Origin: Lachnospiraceae bacterium UBA2860
GTDB taxonomy: Bacteria > Bacillota > Clostridia > Lachnospirales > Lachnospiraceae
Direction of reading: 5' to 3'
Length of the DNA: 21,332 nt
Assembly (NCBI GenBank): GCA_002350625.1
Contig: DEFE01000033.1
Coordinates: forward strand, 3,614 to 24,945
Of the stretch, positions 14,646 through 21,332 are shown one piece after another. The translations under genes were made by a program, and so were the position numbers. Below the pieces are notes generated by a model that worked only from the letters and a program-made list of their open reading frames with translations, did no database searches and was not told the origin of the DNA. Position 1 is the first letter of the stretch; every line of letters starts with the position of its first letter.

Positions 14646-15830
14646 ATGAAATTGAAGACAACATGCGTGCTGCTTTTCTGTGCGGTTTTTTTATGGGCCG
14701 GCGCGGGCTGTGTCCGGGCAGACGCGGAGGCGGAAAAAGGATTTGGCGACATCATCGTCCATACGCTTGTCGAGGTGTCCGGGCAGCGGGTTGAGAGCAT
14801 TGATGTGAAGCTTTCGGAGCCTTTATCGGGTGATGTCGTCAGTGCGCTGAAGCCGGAGGATTTCCTGATGAGCGGCAAGGCTGCCGGCTGGATGCAGCCG
14901 CAGCCGCATGCCTTTGAGGCGCCGGTCGCCGGACTCGATGTGACGGACACGCTTCTTACGCTTTACTTTGAAGATTTTCCGGAAAAGTATTTTTACGTGA
15001 CGGATTTTACGGTCGAATGCAGTGCGGTTCCGGAGCTCACGTTTTCGAAGGCGGATATCACGGAAGCTCTGACGCCTGTTGCCGATGACTTTGAGGACGG
15101 GACATTTCCGGAAACAGCGTACGCCTATCATCTCTTTACGCCTGCGGCGCATAAAGAAAACACAGAGGCTTCCGCACTGCCTGTTGTCGTTGTCTTCCAC
15201 GGCTATGGCGACACGGATAATCTGCTGACTTACAGGACTTCGGTCGAGTGGGCTGAGGCGGAGAATCAGGCCGTGAGGCCTTGCTACGTCCTGTCGCCTG
15301 TCATCGTCAACTATTCGTCTGTTCTCGAGAGAACGCAGATCTATGATGCGATTTATGAAATGCTTCAAGAGATGATGGCAGCGGGGAAGGTCGATGCAGA
15401 GCGCGTATATGTCATGGGCAATTCTTTCGGAGGCGCCGCGACAATCGAATTTCTGGAGAGGTTCCCGGATTTTTCGGCGGGCGCCCTTATTCTGTGTCCG
15501 GCGCTCAATTATTTCGACGCCTCGGTGTTCAAGAATCTCTCTGCCATCACAGAGATCCCGATGTGGTTCTGCCATGCGGAGAACGACCTGACTATAGCTT
15601 CGGGCACCAGTCGTACGGCAGTGGAAATACTGGAAAAGAACGGGGCCGAAGACTGCCATCTCACCATTTACGCAGATGAAGAAATGGATGCCGCCGGCGC
15701 AGTTCCTTCACCGGAGGCTTCCGTCAGTTACCACCACGTGGAAGCTGCGGTCATGCCGGACAGCACTTATGCCGAGTGGCTCTTTTCCTGCCGCTTAAGC
15801 GGCGATACAGACGCAGACGGTGCAGAATGA
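14646..15830 (+). CDS. exported alpha/beta-hydrolase esterase, probable lipoprotein
   Basis: The protein has 394 residues. A signal sequence (1-21) ends in AGAG before Cys22, a loose lipobox. Residues about 35-150 look like an N-terminal beta-rich domain. The hydrolase core (about 155-385) has VVVFHGYGDTDN (182-192, oxyanion loop), nucleophile Ser260 in GNSFGGAATIEF, probable acid Asp314 in HAENDLTI and probable base His363 or His364 in SYHHVEA. This resembles the polyhydroxybutyrate depolymerase/feruloyl esterase type of secreted esterase, often acting on acylated plant polysaccharides. I chose ATG 14646 because GGAGAAGG at 14630-14637 precedes it; the frame stays open further upstream into the REP-like repeat, where a start would destroy the signal peptide. 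A promoter must lie within or after the upstream repeat if the terminator works. Confidence 0.85.
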   Translation: MKLKTTCVLLFCAVFLWAGAGCVRADAEAEKGFGDIIVHTLVEVSGQRVESIDVKLSEPLSGDVVSALKPEDFLMSGKAAGWMQPQPHAFEAPVAGLDVTDTLLTLYFEDFPEKYFYVTDFTVECSAVPELTFSKADITEALTPVADDFEDGTFPETAYAYHLFTPAAHKENTEASALPVVVVFHGYGDTDNLLTYRTSVEWAEAENQAVRPCYVLSPVIVNYSSVLERTQIYDAIYEMLQEMMAAGKVDAERVYVMGNSFGGAATIEFLERFPDFSAGALILCPALNYFDASVFKNLSAITEIPMWFCHAENDLTIASGTSRTAVEILEKNGAEDCHLTIYADEEMDAAGAVPSPEASVSYHHVEAAVMPDSTYAEWLFSCRLSGDTDADGAE

Positions 15831-15869
15831 GTCTTTTTTCATCATTGATGGTTTGATGCGGATGATATA

Positions 15870-15878
15870 TGGTAGAAT
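15870..15878 (+). promoter_or_regulatory. extended -10 promoter before the secreted-protein pair
   Basis: TGGTAGAAT (TG-n-TAGAAT) lies about 72 bases before the ATG at 15951. No clear -35 stands at 17 bases, which is common for extended -10 promoters. Confidence 0.45.
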
Positions 15879-15891
15879 AATAGTAATCTCA

Positions 15892-15927
15892 TTTCAGATA
15901 AAAAGGTTCCAACCGGAAGATCTGAAA
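15892..15927 (+). other. leader hairpin upstream of the 15951 gene
   Basis: TTTCAGAT (15892-15899) pairs perfectly with ATCTGAAA (15920-15927), enclosing a second small hairpin GGTT-CC-AACC (15905-15914). It lies between the promoter and the ribosome binding site (AGAAAGGA, 15934-15941), so it would be in the mRNA leader. Its function is unknown. Confidence 0.4.
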
Positions 15928-15950
15928 AACAACAGAAAGGATGATTGGCA

Positions 15951-16655
15951 ATGGAGAGGGCGACGAAGAAATCTAAATTCTACATGTTAACAGCGGCACT
16001 TCTGTTGATCTGCCTCCTGATGGGATCAAGCACCGCCGTGTGGGCGGCCTCCGGAAAGGCAGCGCGGATCAAGGAGAAGTTTCTTACAGGAGACGAAAGC
16101 AAGGACAAATATTATGGCGTTTCGTTCGATTTCACGAGCAAAGGCAAAATCGGGAAAAAGAATTATTTCTCCGGGAAGTTCGTCATTCAAAAGAGCTTTC
16201 TGTCAAAAGAAGGGGACCTGTTCTTTTTGTATCCTGAGATTGAGTGCCTTAAGAGCAACGGCGTCAGCGCAGGATACCTCTATTCGAAGAACATGATTAT
16301 CATCTTGAAAAACAAGAAAAAATATGAGGCGTACTTTATTGCGGGCGGCCAGTTTAAAGAAACCGGAAAGAAAGTCAGCGTCAAGGCTTCTTCGAAAGAA
16401 TTAACGATCACTGTGAAGAACCTTCCGCTTTCCGCGGATAAGAGCCTCTCCCGGAAAAAGTCTTACACATTATCCCCGACAATCTGGTTTATGACGGGCG
16501 CTGATCAGAAAACAAAGAAATACGTCGACACGGACGAAGTAACACTCAGTGCGGCAAAGAAGCATACAAGCACTTTTGACAAAAAGGACTATAAATATCT
16601 GCATGCGATGAGCTCCGACGGTTATCCGATCAACGTTAAGCTAGTCAAAAGGTAA
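15951..16655 (+). CDS. small secreted lysine-rich protein of unknown function
   Basis: The protein has 234 residues and I do not recognise its family. A clear signal peptide (basic start, hydrophobic 11-26) probably ends at AVWA-AS, near residue 32. The mature part is rich in Lys, Ser and Tyr, with alternating hydrophobic stretches that suggest beta strands (GVSFDFTSKG, FSGKFVIQKSF, KKVSVKASSKELTITVKNLPL, YTLSPTIWFM). There is no anchor motif such as LPxTG and no second membrane helix, so it is likely released or bound by charge. I chose ATG 15951 from its spacing to AGAAAGGA; an in-frame TTG lies six bases upstream. It is followed after 15 bases by another exported protein, so the two probably form an operon. 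Confidence 0.75.
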   Translation: MERATKKSKFYMLTAALLLICLLMGSSTAVWAASGKAARIKEKFLTGDESKDKYYGVSFDFTSKGKIGKKNYFSGKFVIQKSFLSKEGDLFFLYPEIECLKSNGVSAGYLYSKNMIIILKNKKKYEAYFIAGGQFKETGKKVSVKASSKELTITVKNLPLSADKSLSRKKSYTLSPTIWFMTGADQKTKKYVDTDEVTLSAAKKHTSTFDKKDYKYLHAMSSDGYPINVKLVKR

Positions 16656-16670
16656 ATGGAGGAATGTGCT

Positions 16671-17351
16671 ATGAAATCAGGAAATTTGAAACGCAGTGTT
16701 TTGTACCTCTTGCTGACTCTGCTTGTCGGCCTTGTCTCTATGACATCCCAGGTTTCTGCTGACTTAAAGGTCAGCATTAACCCGAACCCCTTGTACTGGG
16801 GAGAGACGTGTGAGATTTCTGTCAAGCCTTATATCAGGAAGTATGGCGTGTCCGGATATTATGATCCGGATCAGTACGGATTTGAGGTTGTCAACAAAAA
16901 ATACATCAAATCTGTAAAGAATAAGGTCTTTGACGGCAGGATCCGGATAGAGTGCAAGCCTAACTTCTGGTATAGAAAGTTCCAGGTTCTGAGTCCTTAT
17001 TTTGTGGCGACGCTTCCGGATGGCCAGGAGAAGGTGAAAGATAAAAAAGTATATTCTTTCCGCAAGGACGGGTCGATGGCTTTGGATTTTGTGTGTAATT
17101 ATCAGAAACCGGTCAAATGGAGTATCGAAAAAAATGGCGTGGTGACTATGGATAAGATAGATAAAAATACCGTCCAATTGTTCGGCCATAAAGAAGGCAG
17201 GGCAACGCTTACGGCAACCTATCTGGGAAATAAGTATACAGCCGAGATTCGCGTTCTTCCTCCGAAGAATTTTGTTGAAAATCTGCGTGATGATCTCGAG
17301 CATCTGGCAACGGACATAAGTGTCTGGATTAGAAAGATCACCGGTCGATAA
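16671..17351 (+). CDS. secreted protein with a C-terminal Big2-like Ig domain
   Basis: The protein has 226 residues. A signal peptide (1-30) ends in QVSA-DL. Residues 31-135 start with DLKVSINPNPLYWGETCEIS and look like a first beta-rich domain. Residues about 140-196 match the end of a Big2-type bacterial Ig domain: VKWSIEKNGVVTM...VQLFGHKEGRATLTATYLGNKYTAEIRVL. A charged helix with Trp and Arg residues (200-226) ends the protein. GGAGG at 16658-16662 sets the ATG at 16671; the frame is open upstream to an ATG that overlaps this site. Big2 domains are usual in adhesins and surface proteins; here no enzyme domain or wall anchor accompanies it, so the role is unknown. Confidence 0.78.
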   Translation: MKSGNLKRSVLYLLLTLLVGLVSMTSQVSADLKVSINPNPLYWGETCEISVKPYIRKYGVSGYYDPDQYGFEVVNKKYIKSVKNKVFDGRIRIECKPNFWYRKFQVLSPYFVATLPDGQEKVKDKKVYSFRKDGSMALDFVCNYQKPVKWSIEKNGVVTMDKIDKNTVQLFGHKEGRATLTATYLGNKYTAEIRVLPPKNFVENLRDDLEHLATDISVWIRKITGR

Positions 17352-17361
17352 AGGTACTATG

Positions 17362-17410
17362 AAAAACAAAAGCCGTATGCGGTCAGATGACGCATACGGC
17401 TTTTGTTTTT
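17362..17410. terminator. perfect bidirectional terminator between convergent genes
   Basis: Bases 17362-17381 pair perfectly over 20 bp with 17391-17410 around a 9-base loop. The GC-rich core GCCGTATGCG is flanked by A5 and T5 tracts, so both strands get a hairpin with a U-tract. It lies between the stops at 17351 (+) and 17417 (-). Confidence 0.92.
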
Positions 17411-17416
17411 CCCGGC

Positions 17417-19231
17417 TTACTTTACTTTTATTGTGATCGTTTTTGTTGTCTTCATGAAGGATCCCTTTGCAGCACTTGTTGCCGTGAACTTGTATTTCCC
17501 TTTCGGCGCTTTTTTCTTGAAGGTGATTTTAGCGCCTTTGATCGTCACGTATTTTTTGTTCCGGGCATTTTTTGTCTTTCCTTTTACGGTGAGCTTGGAG
17601 CCTGCGTTCGAAAGGATTTTAACGGTTGTTTTCTTCCCGCGTTTGACAGTGGATTTAGACGCCTTGATGGTTGCTTTCCGTACACTTTTTGCTGCTGAAG
17701 AAGTGCTCTTCGAAGTGGAACTGTATGATGACGAATACGAACTCTCGGTGTGCCCGAATCCGCCATCATCCCAACTCCACGAATCCGAGTCATCTTCAAT
17801 GACGGTTATCTCACATTCCGCCTTGATCGAAGGATGCGCGGAGAAGTAAGCGGTTACCGTTGCTTTTCCGGGGTTATGCGCCTTGATTTTCCACCCTTCC
17901 GTCGATATGATCTTCTCGTCGCTCGACACCCAGACGAGGCTGTCGTTTCCTCTGTAGCTGTATTCGACATAGCTCACATCATCGGTATAGAGTGAAATCT
18001 GCTTGTTTGGAAAACGAATATACCAGTTGGAAGTATCCGTGCCGGAGGGCCCCGCCGGGTCGATGACAGGAGGATCCGTGTAGGACGGGCGCTCTACGAC
18101 CGTAACTTTGCAGGAGGCGCTCAGGTTGCTTCCGTCTGTCGTCTTAACAGTGATGATCGCCGTGCCCGTTTTATTATGACTGTAGATGTTCGTATTATGG
18201 TATTTAGAGGGATAGCTGCTCGGATAATCGACAACCGTTACGATTGATTCGTCGCTGCTGCTCCAGGATACGGTGACGCCGCGGGAATTCTCCGGCACCA
18301 CTGCTGCGTGCAGGGCATCAAAGTCTTCCGTGCGCATCTCGATCTCTTCAGGATCCAGTGAGATGCCGGTCAGCTTGCTTTGCTGACTGAAGCTGATTGT
18401 GTATGTCCGTCCCCCGCTCGGGTCATCTGTCTGGATATATTTATAGCCGAGATAGTAAGTACCGGGCGCAAGCTCCAGTGAATTGTCAGAGGTGAGATTC
18501 TCTCCGCCTTCCACTGCACTTCCGTCTTCCTTAAGCAAAACAGACTCCATGCCCCGCCAGGAGGCGCACTTCACATCCAGGATGCCGATCTCCCCGGTAA
18601 CGGTAAACTTATACCAGTCTGCGGGATCTGTCCCCATTACGTTCAGGAAACCGGTCACGCTCTCATTTTCCTCGATCAGCGTGGCATTTTCTTTTGTATT
18701 GTTCGGGCTGACGAGATCGTCATCTGCCGGCAGGGGATTGTATTCACCAACGGTGAGCAAATAATGTGACCAGTTACAACAGTCTTCTTCAATACTATCA
18801 TGTAAATAGAAATAGAAAGTTCCCTGCGGAAGCGTTCCCCTGAAAGCAGTCGGATTAGGACTATCAAAAGTAAAAATCAATTCATGGCTGCTTATACAGG
18901 TTGTCTTATCTTCCTTAAGCACATCAAAGTACAGCCTTCCGCCCATTCGACTTCCTTTTAAAATGTCTATCCAGATTTCTGTAGGCGCATCAAGCGCAAC
19001 CTTTAAATAATACGCCTCAGGACCTTCAGCCAAATGCGTGTAATGATAAGGACGTAAATCCACATCTTCATCTCTCATATTGATCGTATATGTAGTTGAA
19101 GACAGCCTACCATTTAAGTTTTCGGTTACACTCCAGGCCTCTTCTGCAAAAACCATCCCTGTTCCCACAAAAAGACATGCCGTCAAAACCAGGAAGCAGT
19201 TGATCATCTTAGCAACAAAAATATGTTTCAT
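17417..19231 (-). CDS. large secreted surface protein with PPC-like and Big2 Ig domains
   Basis: The protein has 604 residues. The signal peptide (1-29) ends at VFA-EE. Residues about 35-165 and 172-283 look like two PPC-type beta domains; the second has DPADWYKFTV and the ending GTYYLGYKYIQTDD...YTISF. Two Big2-like Ig domains follow (about 285-378, with SLDPEEIEM, VTVSWSSSDESIVTV and GTAIITVKTTDGS; and about 405-477, with LVWVSSDEKII and NPGKATVTAYF). A Ser-rich linker (about 482-515) joins a very Lys-rich C-terminal domain (516-604), which may bind the anionic cell wall; there is no LPxTG sorting signal. I chose the ATG at 19231 because AAAGGTG lies just before it and a signal peptide begins there; the frame is open upstream for 52 more residues that do not look coding. 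A surface adhesion or scaffolding role is inferred. Confidence 0.82.
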   Translation of the reverse strand: MKHIFVAKMINCFLVLTACLFVGTGMVFAEEAWSVTENLNGRLSSTTYTINMRDEDVDLRPYHYTHLAEGPEAYYLKVALDAPTEIWIDILKGSRMGGRLYFDVLKEDKTTCISSHELIFTFDSPNPTAFRGTLPQGTFYFYLHDSIEEDCCNWSHYLLTVGEYNPLPADDDLVSPNNTKENATLIEENESVTGFLNVMGTDPADWYKFTVTGEIGILDVKCASWRGMESVLLKEDGSAVEGGENLTSDNSLELAPGTYYLGYKYIQTDDPSGGRTYTISFSQQSKLTGISLDPEEIEMRTEDFDALHAAVVPENSRGVTVSWSSSDESIVTVVDYPSSYPSKYHNTNIYSHNKTGTAIITVKTTDGSNLSASCKVTVVERPSYTDPPVIDPAGPSGTDTSNWYIRFPNKQISLYTDDVSYVEYSYRGNDSLVWVSSDEKIISTEGWKIKAHNPGKATVTAYFSAHPSIKAECEITVIEDDSDSWSWDDGGFGHTESSYSSSYSSTSKSTSSAAKSVRKATIKASKSTVKRGKKTTVKILSNAGSKLTVKGKTKNARNKKYVTIKGAKITFKKKAPKGKYKFTATSAAKGSFMKTTKTITIKVK

Positions 19232-19268
19232 GTTCTTTTCACCTTTCTCCGTTTTCCGGGAAATCAAC

Positions 19269-19379
19269 TCAGCTTTCTTCCGGCGCTTCTGCTTCAAAAA
19301 GCTTGTCCGGGATCCCATTGGAGATCTCCTGCAGGCCCTCATCCGTACAGATCTTTCCGTCATATTCGATGCCTTTGAT
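19269..19379 (-). pseudogene. possible remnant of a coding sequence in the leader of the surface-protein gene
   Basis: On the minus strand a 36-codon frame closes with TGA and reads as ordinary protein: IKGIEYDGKICTDEG, then LQEISNGIPDKLFEAEAPEES. It begins just after an in-frame TAA and has no ATG/GTG/TTG start with a ribosome binding site, so it is not an intact gene. The composition (acidic, no rare codons) is unlike random leader sequence. I cannot name the parent family, and a chance open stretch is possible. Confidence 0.35.
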
Positions 19380-19414
19380 TTACACATGTTCGTTCAGCAA
19401 GTGATAGCTTTTTT

Positions 19415-19439
19415 ACAGATAGTATTATACCATATCTGT
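19415..19439. promoter_or_regulatory. minus-strand extended -10 promoter inside a palindrome
   Basis: On the minus strand TGGTATAAT (TG-n-TATAAT, with TATAAT at 19429-19424) precedes the surface-protein gene with a leader of roughly 190 bases. The -10 is framed by the inverted repeat ACAGATA (19415-19421) and TATCTGT (19433-19439), a possible operator. The same AT-rich block could also serve the divergent methyltransferase gene. Confidence 0.5.
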
Positions 19440-19487
19440 GAAAGAAGGGTATCAATTGCAGTCAGCCCTGGAGATGGGAACACAATC

Positions 19488-20078
19488 ATGAACGAGGAAA
19501 CGATTCGCTATTATAACGAGCATGCTGACGAATTCTGCGCCGGCACGTTTTATGCAGACATGCGGGAAAACCGGGAGAGGTTTCTCCGCTATCTGAAGCC
19601 GGGGCAGAAGATCCTGGACGCCGGCTGCGGGAGCGGGCGGGATACGCTGGCATTTTTGTCGGCAGGCTTTCAGGTGGAGGCATTTGACGCCTCTCGGGAA
19701 ATCTGCAGGATCGCTGCTGAAAAGACAGGAATCTCTGTCAGGCAGCAGCGCTTTGAGGAACTGGAGGGGCAGGAGAGATACGACGGGATCTGGGCGTGCG
19801 CGTCTCTTCTTCATGTGGCGGCGAAGGATCTGCCGGATGTCCTCAAGCGGCTGTACCGGCTGCTGAAAAAGCCGGGCGTACTCTACGTTTCTTTTAAGCG
19901 CGGAGAAGGCGAGCGGCAGAAGGACGGACGCTATTTTAACGATTTATCTGAGGAAGCGCTCTGCGGGCTGCTTCGCGATGCCGGATTTTTGACCAGAGAG
20001 TCATACGTATCAAAGGACGTGCGGGAAGACCGCCGGGATGAATGCTGGGTCAATGTGATTGCTGAAAGGATGCAATAA
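19488..20078 (+). CDS. class I SAM-dependent methyltransferase
   Basis: The protein has 196 residues. SAM-binding motif I is ILDAGCGSGRD (42-52), the acidic end of strand 2 is FQVEAFDAS (61-69), and the post-motif stretch YDGIWACASLLHV follows. GVLYVSFKRGEGE is the strand-5 region. The N terminus, IRYYNEHADEFCAGTFYADM, is typical of small Methyltransf_11/25-type enzymes near TehB. No cofactor partner or substrate domain is visible, so the substrate is unknown. I chose ATG 19488 because the methyltransferase fold begins there, with GGAG at 19470-19473 (14 bases) or GATGGG closer; the frame is open far upstream, but that part is antisense to the surface-protein gene and looks non-coding. Confidence 0.87.
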   Translation: MNEETIRYYNEHADEFCAGTFYADMRENRERFLRYLKPGQKILDAGCGSGRDTLAFLSAGFQVEAFDASREICRIAAEKTGISVRQQRFEELEGQERYDGIWACASLLHVAAKDLPDVLKRLYRLLKKPGVLYVSFKRGEGERQKDGRYFNDLSEEALCGLLRDAGFLTRESYVSKDVREDRRDECWVNVIAERMQ

Positions 20079-20110
20079 GCTGCAGTACGAGGGGACTGCA
20101 TCACTGAGAA

Positions 20111-20128
20111 GCGGCGAGTGTCCGCCGC
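20111..20128. other. small GC-rich hairpin between methyltransferase and flavoprotein genes
   Basis: GCGGCG (20111-20116) pairs with CGCCGC (20123-20128) around a 6-base loop, 33 bases after the methyltransferase stop. No U-tract follows; AT-rich sequence (about 20133-20163) comes next and may hold a promoter, but I cannot point to good boxes. Confidence 0.25.
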
Positions 20129-20181
20129 AGGAAAATAAGAATTCTGAAGATAAAATATGATATACGGGGGATTGCATTGTC

Positions 20182-21332
20182 ATGAAGATTGTCATTGTAA
20201 ATGGTTCTCCTGCGGGGGACAACAGCATTACACTGCAGACGGTCGAGTATCTGAAAATGCTGTTTCCGAAGCATTCCTACAAAACGATTAACGCGGCACA
20301 AAAGATCAGGAGCCTCGAGAAGGATTTCTCCGAAGCGGCCGGGATCCTTGAGGAAGCAGAGCTGATTCTTTTTGCTTACCCGGTATACACCTTCCTGGTT
20401 CCTTCGCAGCTTCACCGCTTCCTGGAGATGATCAAGGAGCAGCAGGTGGATCTGTCCGGTGTGTATGCATCGCAGATCACGACGTCCAAGCACTTTTATG
20501 ATATGACGGCGCACCGCTTCGTCGAGGACTTCTGCGCGGATCTCCATATGCGTTATGTCCGGGGGCTATCCGCGGATATGGAGGATCTTCTTTCGGAGAA
20601 AGGGCAGAAAGAAGCAAGGGAGTTCTTCCGCTATGTGCTCTGGAACATCCGGCATGGCCTCAGCGAGACGCCGTCGGTGAAGGAGAGGGCGCCATTTTCG
20701 GGGATCTCCGCTTCGGATGTGAAGCAGGCAAAAGACAGGGGGACGTTCAGCGTGGCCCTGGTTGCGGATTATGATCCGGCGCTGAAAGACCAGCCGCTGG
20801 CCGCGATGATCCGGCGCTTTATGAAACGGCTGCCGGGAAGCTGCGAGCTGATTAACTTGCGGGAGTTTCCGTTTAAAGGCGGATGCCTCGGATGCTTCCA
20901 TTGCGCTGTGGACGGCGCCTGTATATACAAAGACGGATTTGATACGTTCCTCAGGGAGCACATCAACGATGCCGACGCGGTGGTATATGCGTTTACGATC
21001 CGGGACCATTCCATGGGGAGCCTCTTTAAGCTGTACGACGACCGGCAGTTCTGCAACGGCCACCGCACGGTGACGATGGGCAAGCCGGTGGGCTATCTGG
21101 TGGACGGAGATCTGGAGGGGGAAGAGAACCTCCGGACCGTCATGGAAGCCCGGGCGCAGGTGGGCGGCAATTTCCTCGCAGGGATTGCAACTGATGCGGC
21201 TGATCCGGATGCGGAGACAGACCGGCTTGTCAAACGGCTGGTGTATGCGGCTGAGCACCATTTTAATGAGCCGAAAAACTTCTACGGCGTCGGCGGGCTG
21301 AAGATTTTCCGCGACCTGATTTTTGAGATGCA
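20182..21332 (+). CDS. two-domain flavodoxin-like / NADPH-dependent FMN reductase-like protein (3' partial)
   Basis: The frame is open from ATG 20182 to the window end without a stop; 383 residues are visible. Domain 1 (about 1-165) starts MKIVIVNGSPAGDNSITLQ, a flavodoxin-fold FMN phosphate loop, and has AELILFAYPVYTFLVPSQL, the usual second FMN-contact segment. Domain 2 (about 186-360) starts FSVALVADYD, has a degraded phosphate loop, and holds FKGGCLGCFHCAVDGACIYKD: Cys235, Cys238, Cys241 and Cys247 (CX2CX2CX5C), the spacing seen in iron-sulfur flavoproteins. A C-terminal region with GVGGLKIFRDLIFEM runs off the window. GGGGG at 20166-20170 lies 11 bases before the ATG. It probably moves electrons between NAD(P)H, FMN and a partner; the real acceptor is unknown. 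It lies 103 bases after the methyltransferase and may or may not share its transcript. Confidence 0.8.
   Translation, partial: MKIVIVNGSPAGDNSITLQTVEYLKMLFPKHSYKTINAAQKIRSLEKDFSEAAGILEEAELILFAYPVYTFLVPSQLHRFLEMIKEQQVDLSGVYASQITTSKHFYDMTAHRFVEDFCADLHMRYVRGLSADMEDLLSEKGQKEAREFFRYVLWNIRHGLSETPSVKERAPFSGISASDVKQAKDRGTFSVALVADYDPALKDQPLAAMIRRFMKRLPGSCELINLREFPFKGGCLGCFHCAVDGACIYKDGFDTFLREHINDADAVVYAFTIRDHSMGSLFKLYDDRQFCNGHRTVTMGKPVGYLVDGDLEGEENLRTVMEARAQVGGNFLAGIATDAADPDAETDRLVKRLVYAAEHHFNEPKNFYGVGGLKIFRDLIFEM

Noticed and set aside
19080..19487. Upstream extension of the methyltransferase frame
   Set aside because: These 136 codons are antisense to the surface-protein gene and its leader, with no methyltransferase similarity; the fold begins at ATG 19488.
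20566..21261. Minus-strand open frame at the right end
   Set aside because: It is antisense to the two-domain flavoprotein, whose plus-strand frame has an FMN loop and a cysteine motif and stays open to the window end.

Overview
The window looks like chromosomal DNA of a moderately GC-rich Clostridia/Bacillota, most like Lachnospiraceae. The reasons are strong AGGAGG-type ribosome binding sites, extended -10 promoters, Lys-rich Big2-type surface proteins, an SstT symporter and a MacB/FtsX exporter with an extracellular coiled coil. This placement is inference. I saw no rRNA, tRNA, CRISPR array, transposase or prophage gene.

Region 1 (1-5426, + strand) is a three-gene cassette. It has a 5'-truncated FtsX-type ABC permease whose extracellular coiled coil is built from seven 25-residue repeats, an ABC ATPase with an N-terminal GAF domain, and a signal-less lipase-like alpha/beta hydrolase. 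Region 2 (5499-7367, - strand) is a lone family 2 glycoside hydrolase whose 3' end is a short tandem repeat. A divergent promoter region separates it from region 3.

Region 3 (7511-14547, + strand) is a long co-directional run: a membrane-anchored PP2C/SpoIIE phosphatase, a small two-helix membrane protein, a MazG-like pyrophosphohydrolase, a fragment of a flavodoxin gene, a FlaR-type P-loop kinase, a nitrilase-family amidohydrolase, a Nudix hydrolase, an exported NUP-family protein resembling nucleoside phosphorylases, and the serine/threonine symporter SstT. MazG, Nudix and NUP point to nucleotide clean-up and nucleoside handling, but no single pathway links all the genes. The run ends at a REP-like inverted repeat that also reads as a terminator.

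Region 4 (14646-19231) codes for exported proteins: a lipoprotein-like esterase, two small secreted proteins of unknown function (one with a Big2-like domain), and, convergent to them across a perfect bidirectional terminator, a 604-residue PPC/Big2 surface protein. Region 5 (19269-21332) holds a short coding remnant, a promoter with an overlapping palindrome, a class I methyltransferase and a two-domain flavodoxin-like protein with an iron-sulfur-type cysteine motif that runs off the window.

The best candidates for something undescribed are the GAF-ABC/coiled-coil permease/lipase-like cassette and the tandem flavodoxin protein. Gene decay is visible at 10156-10266 and probably at 19269-19379.
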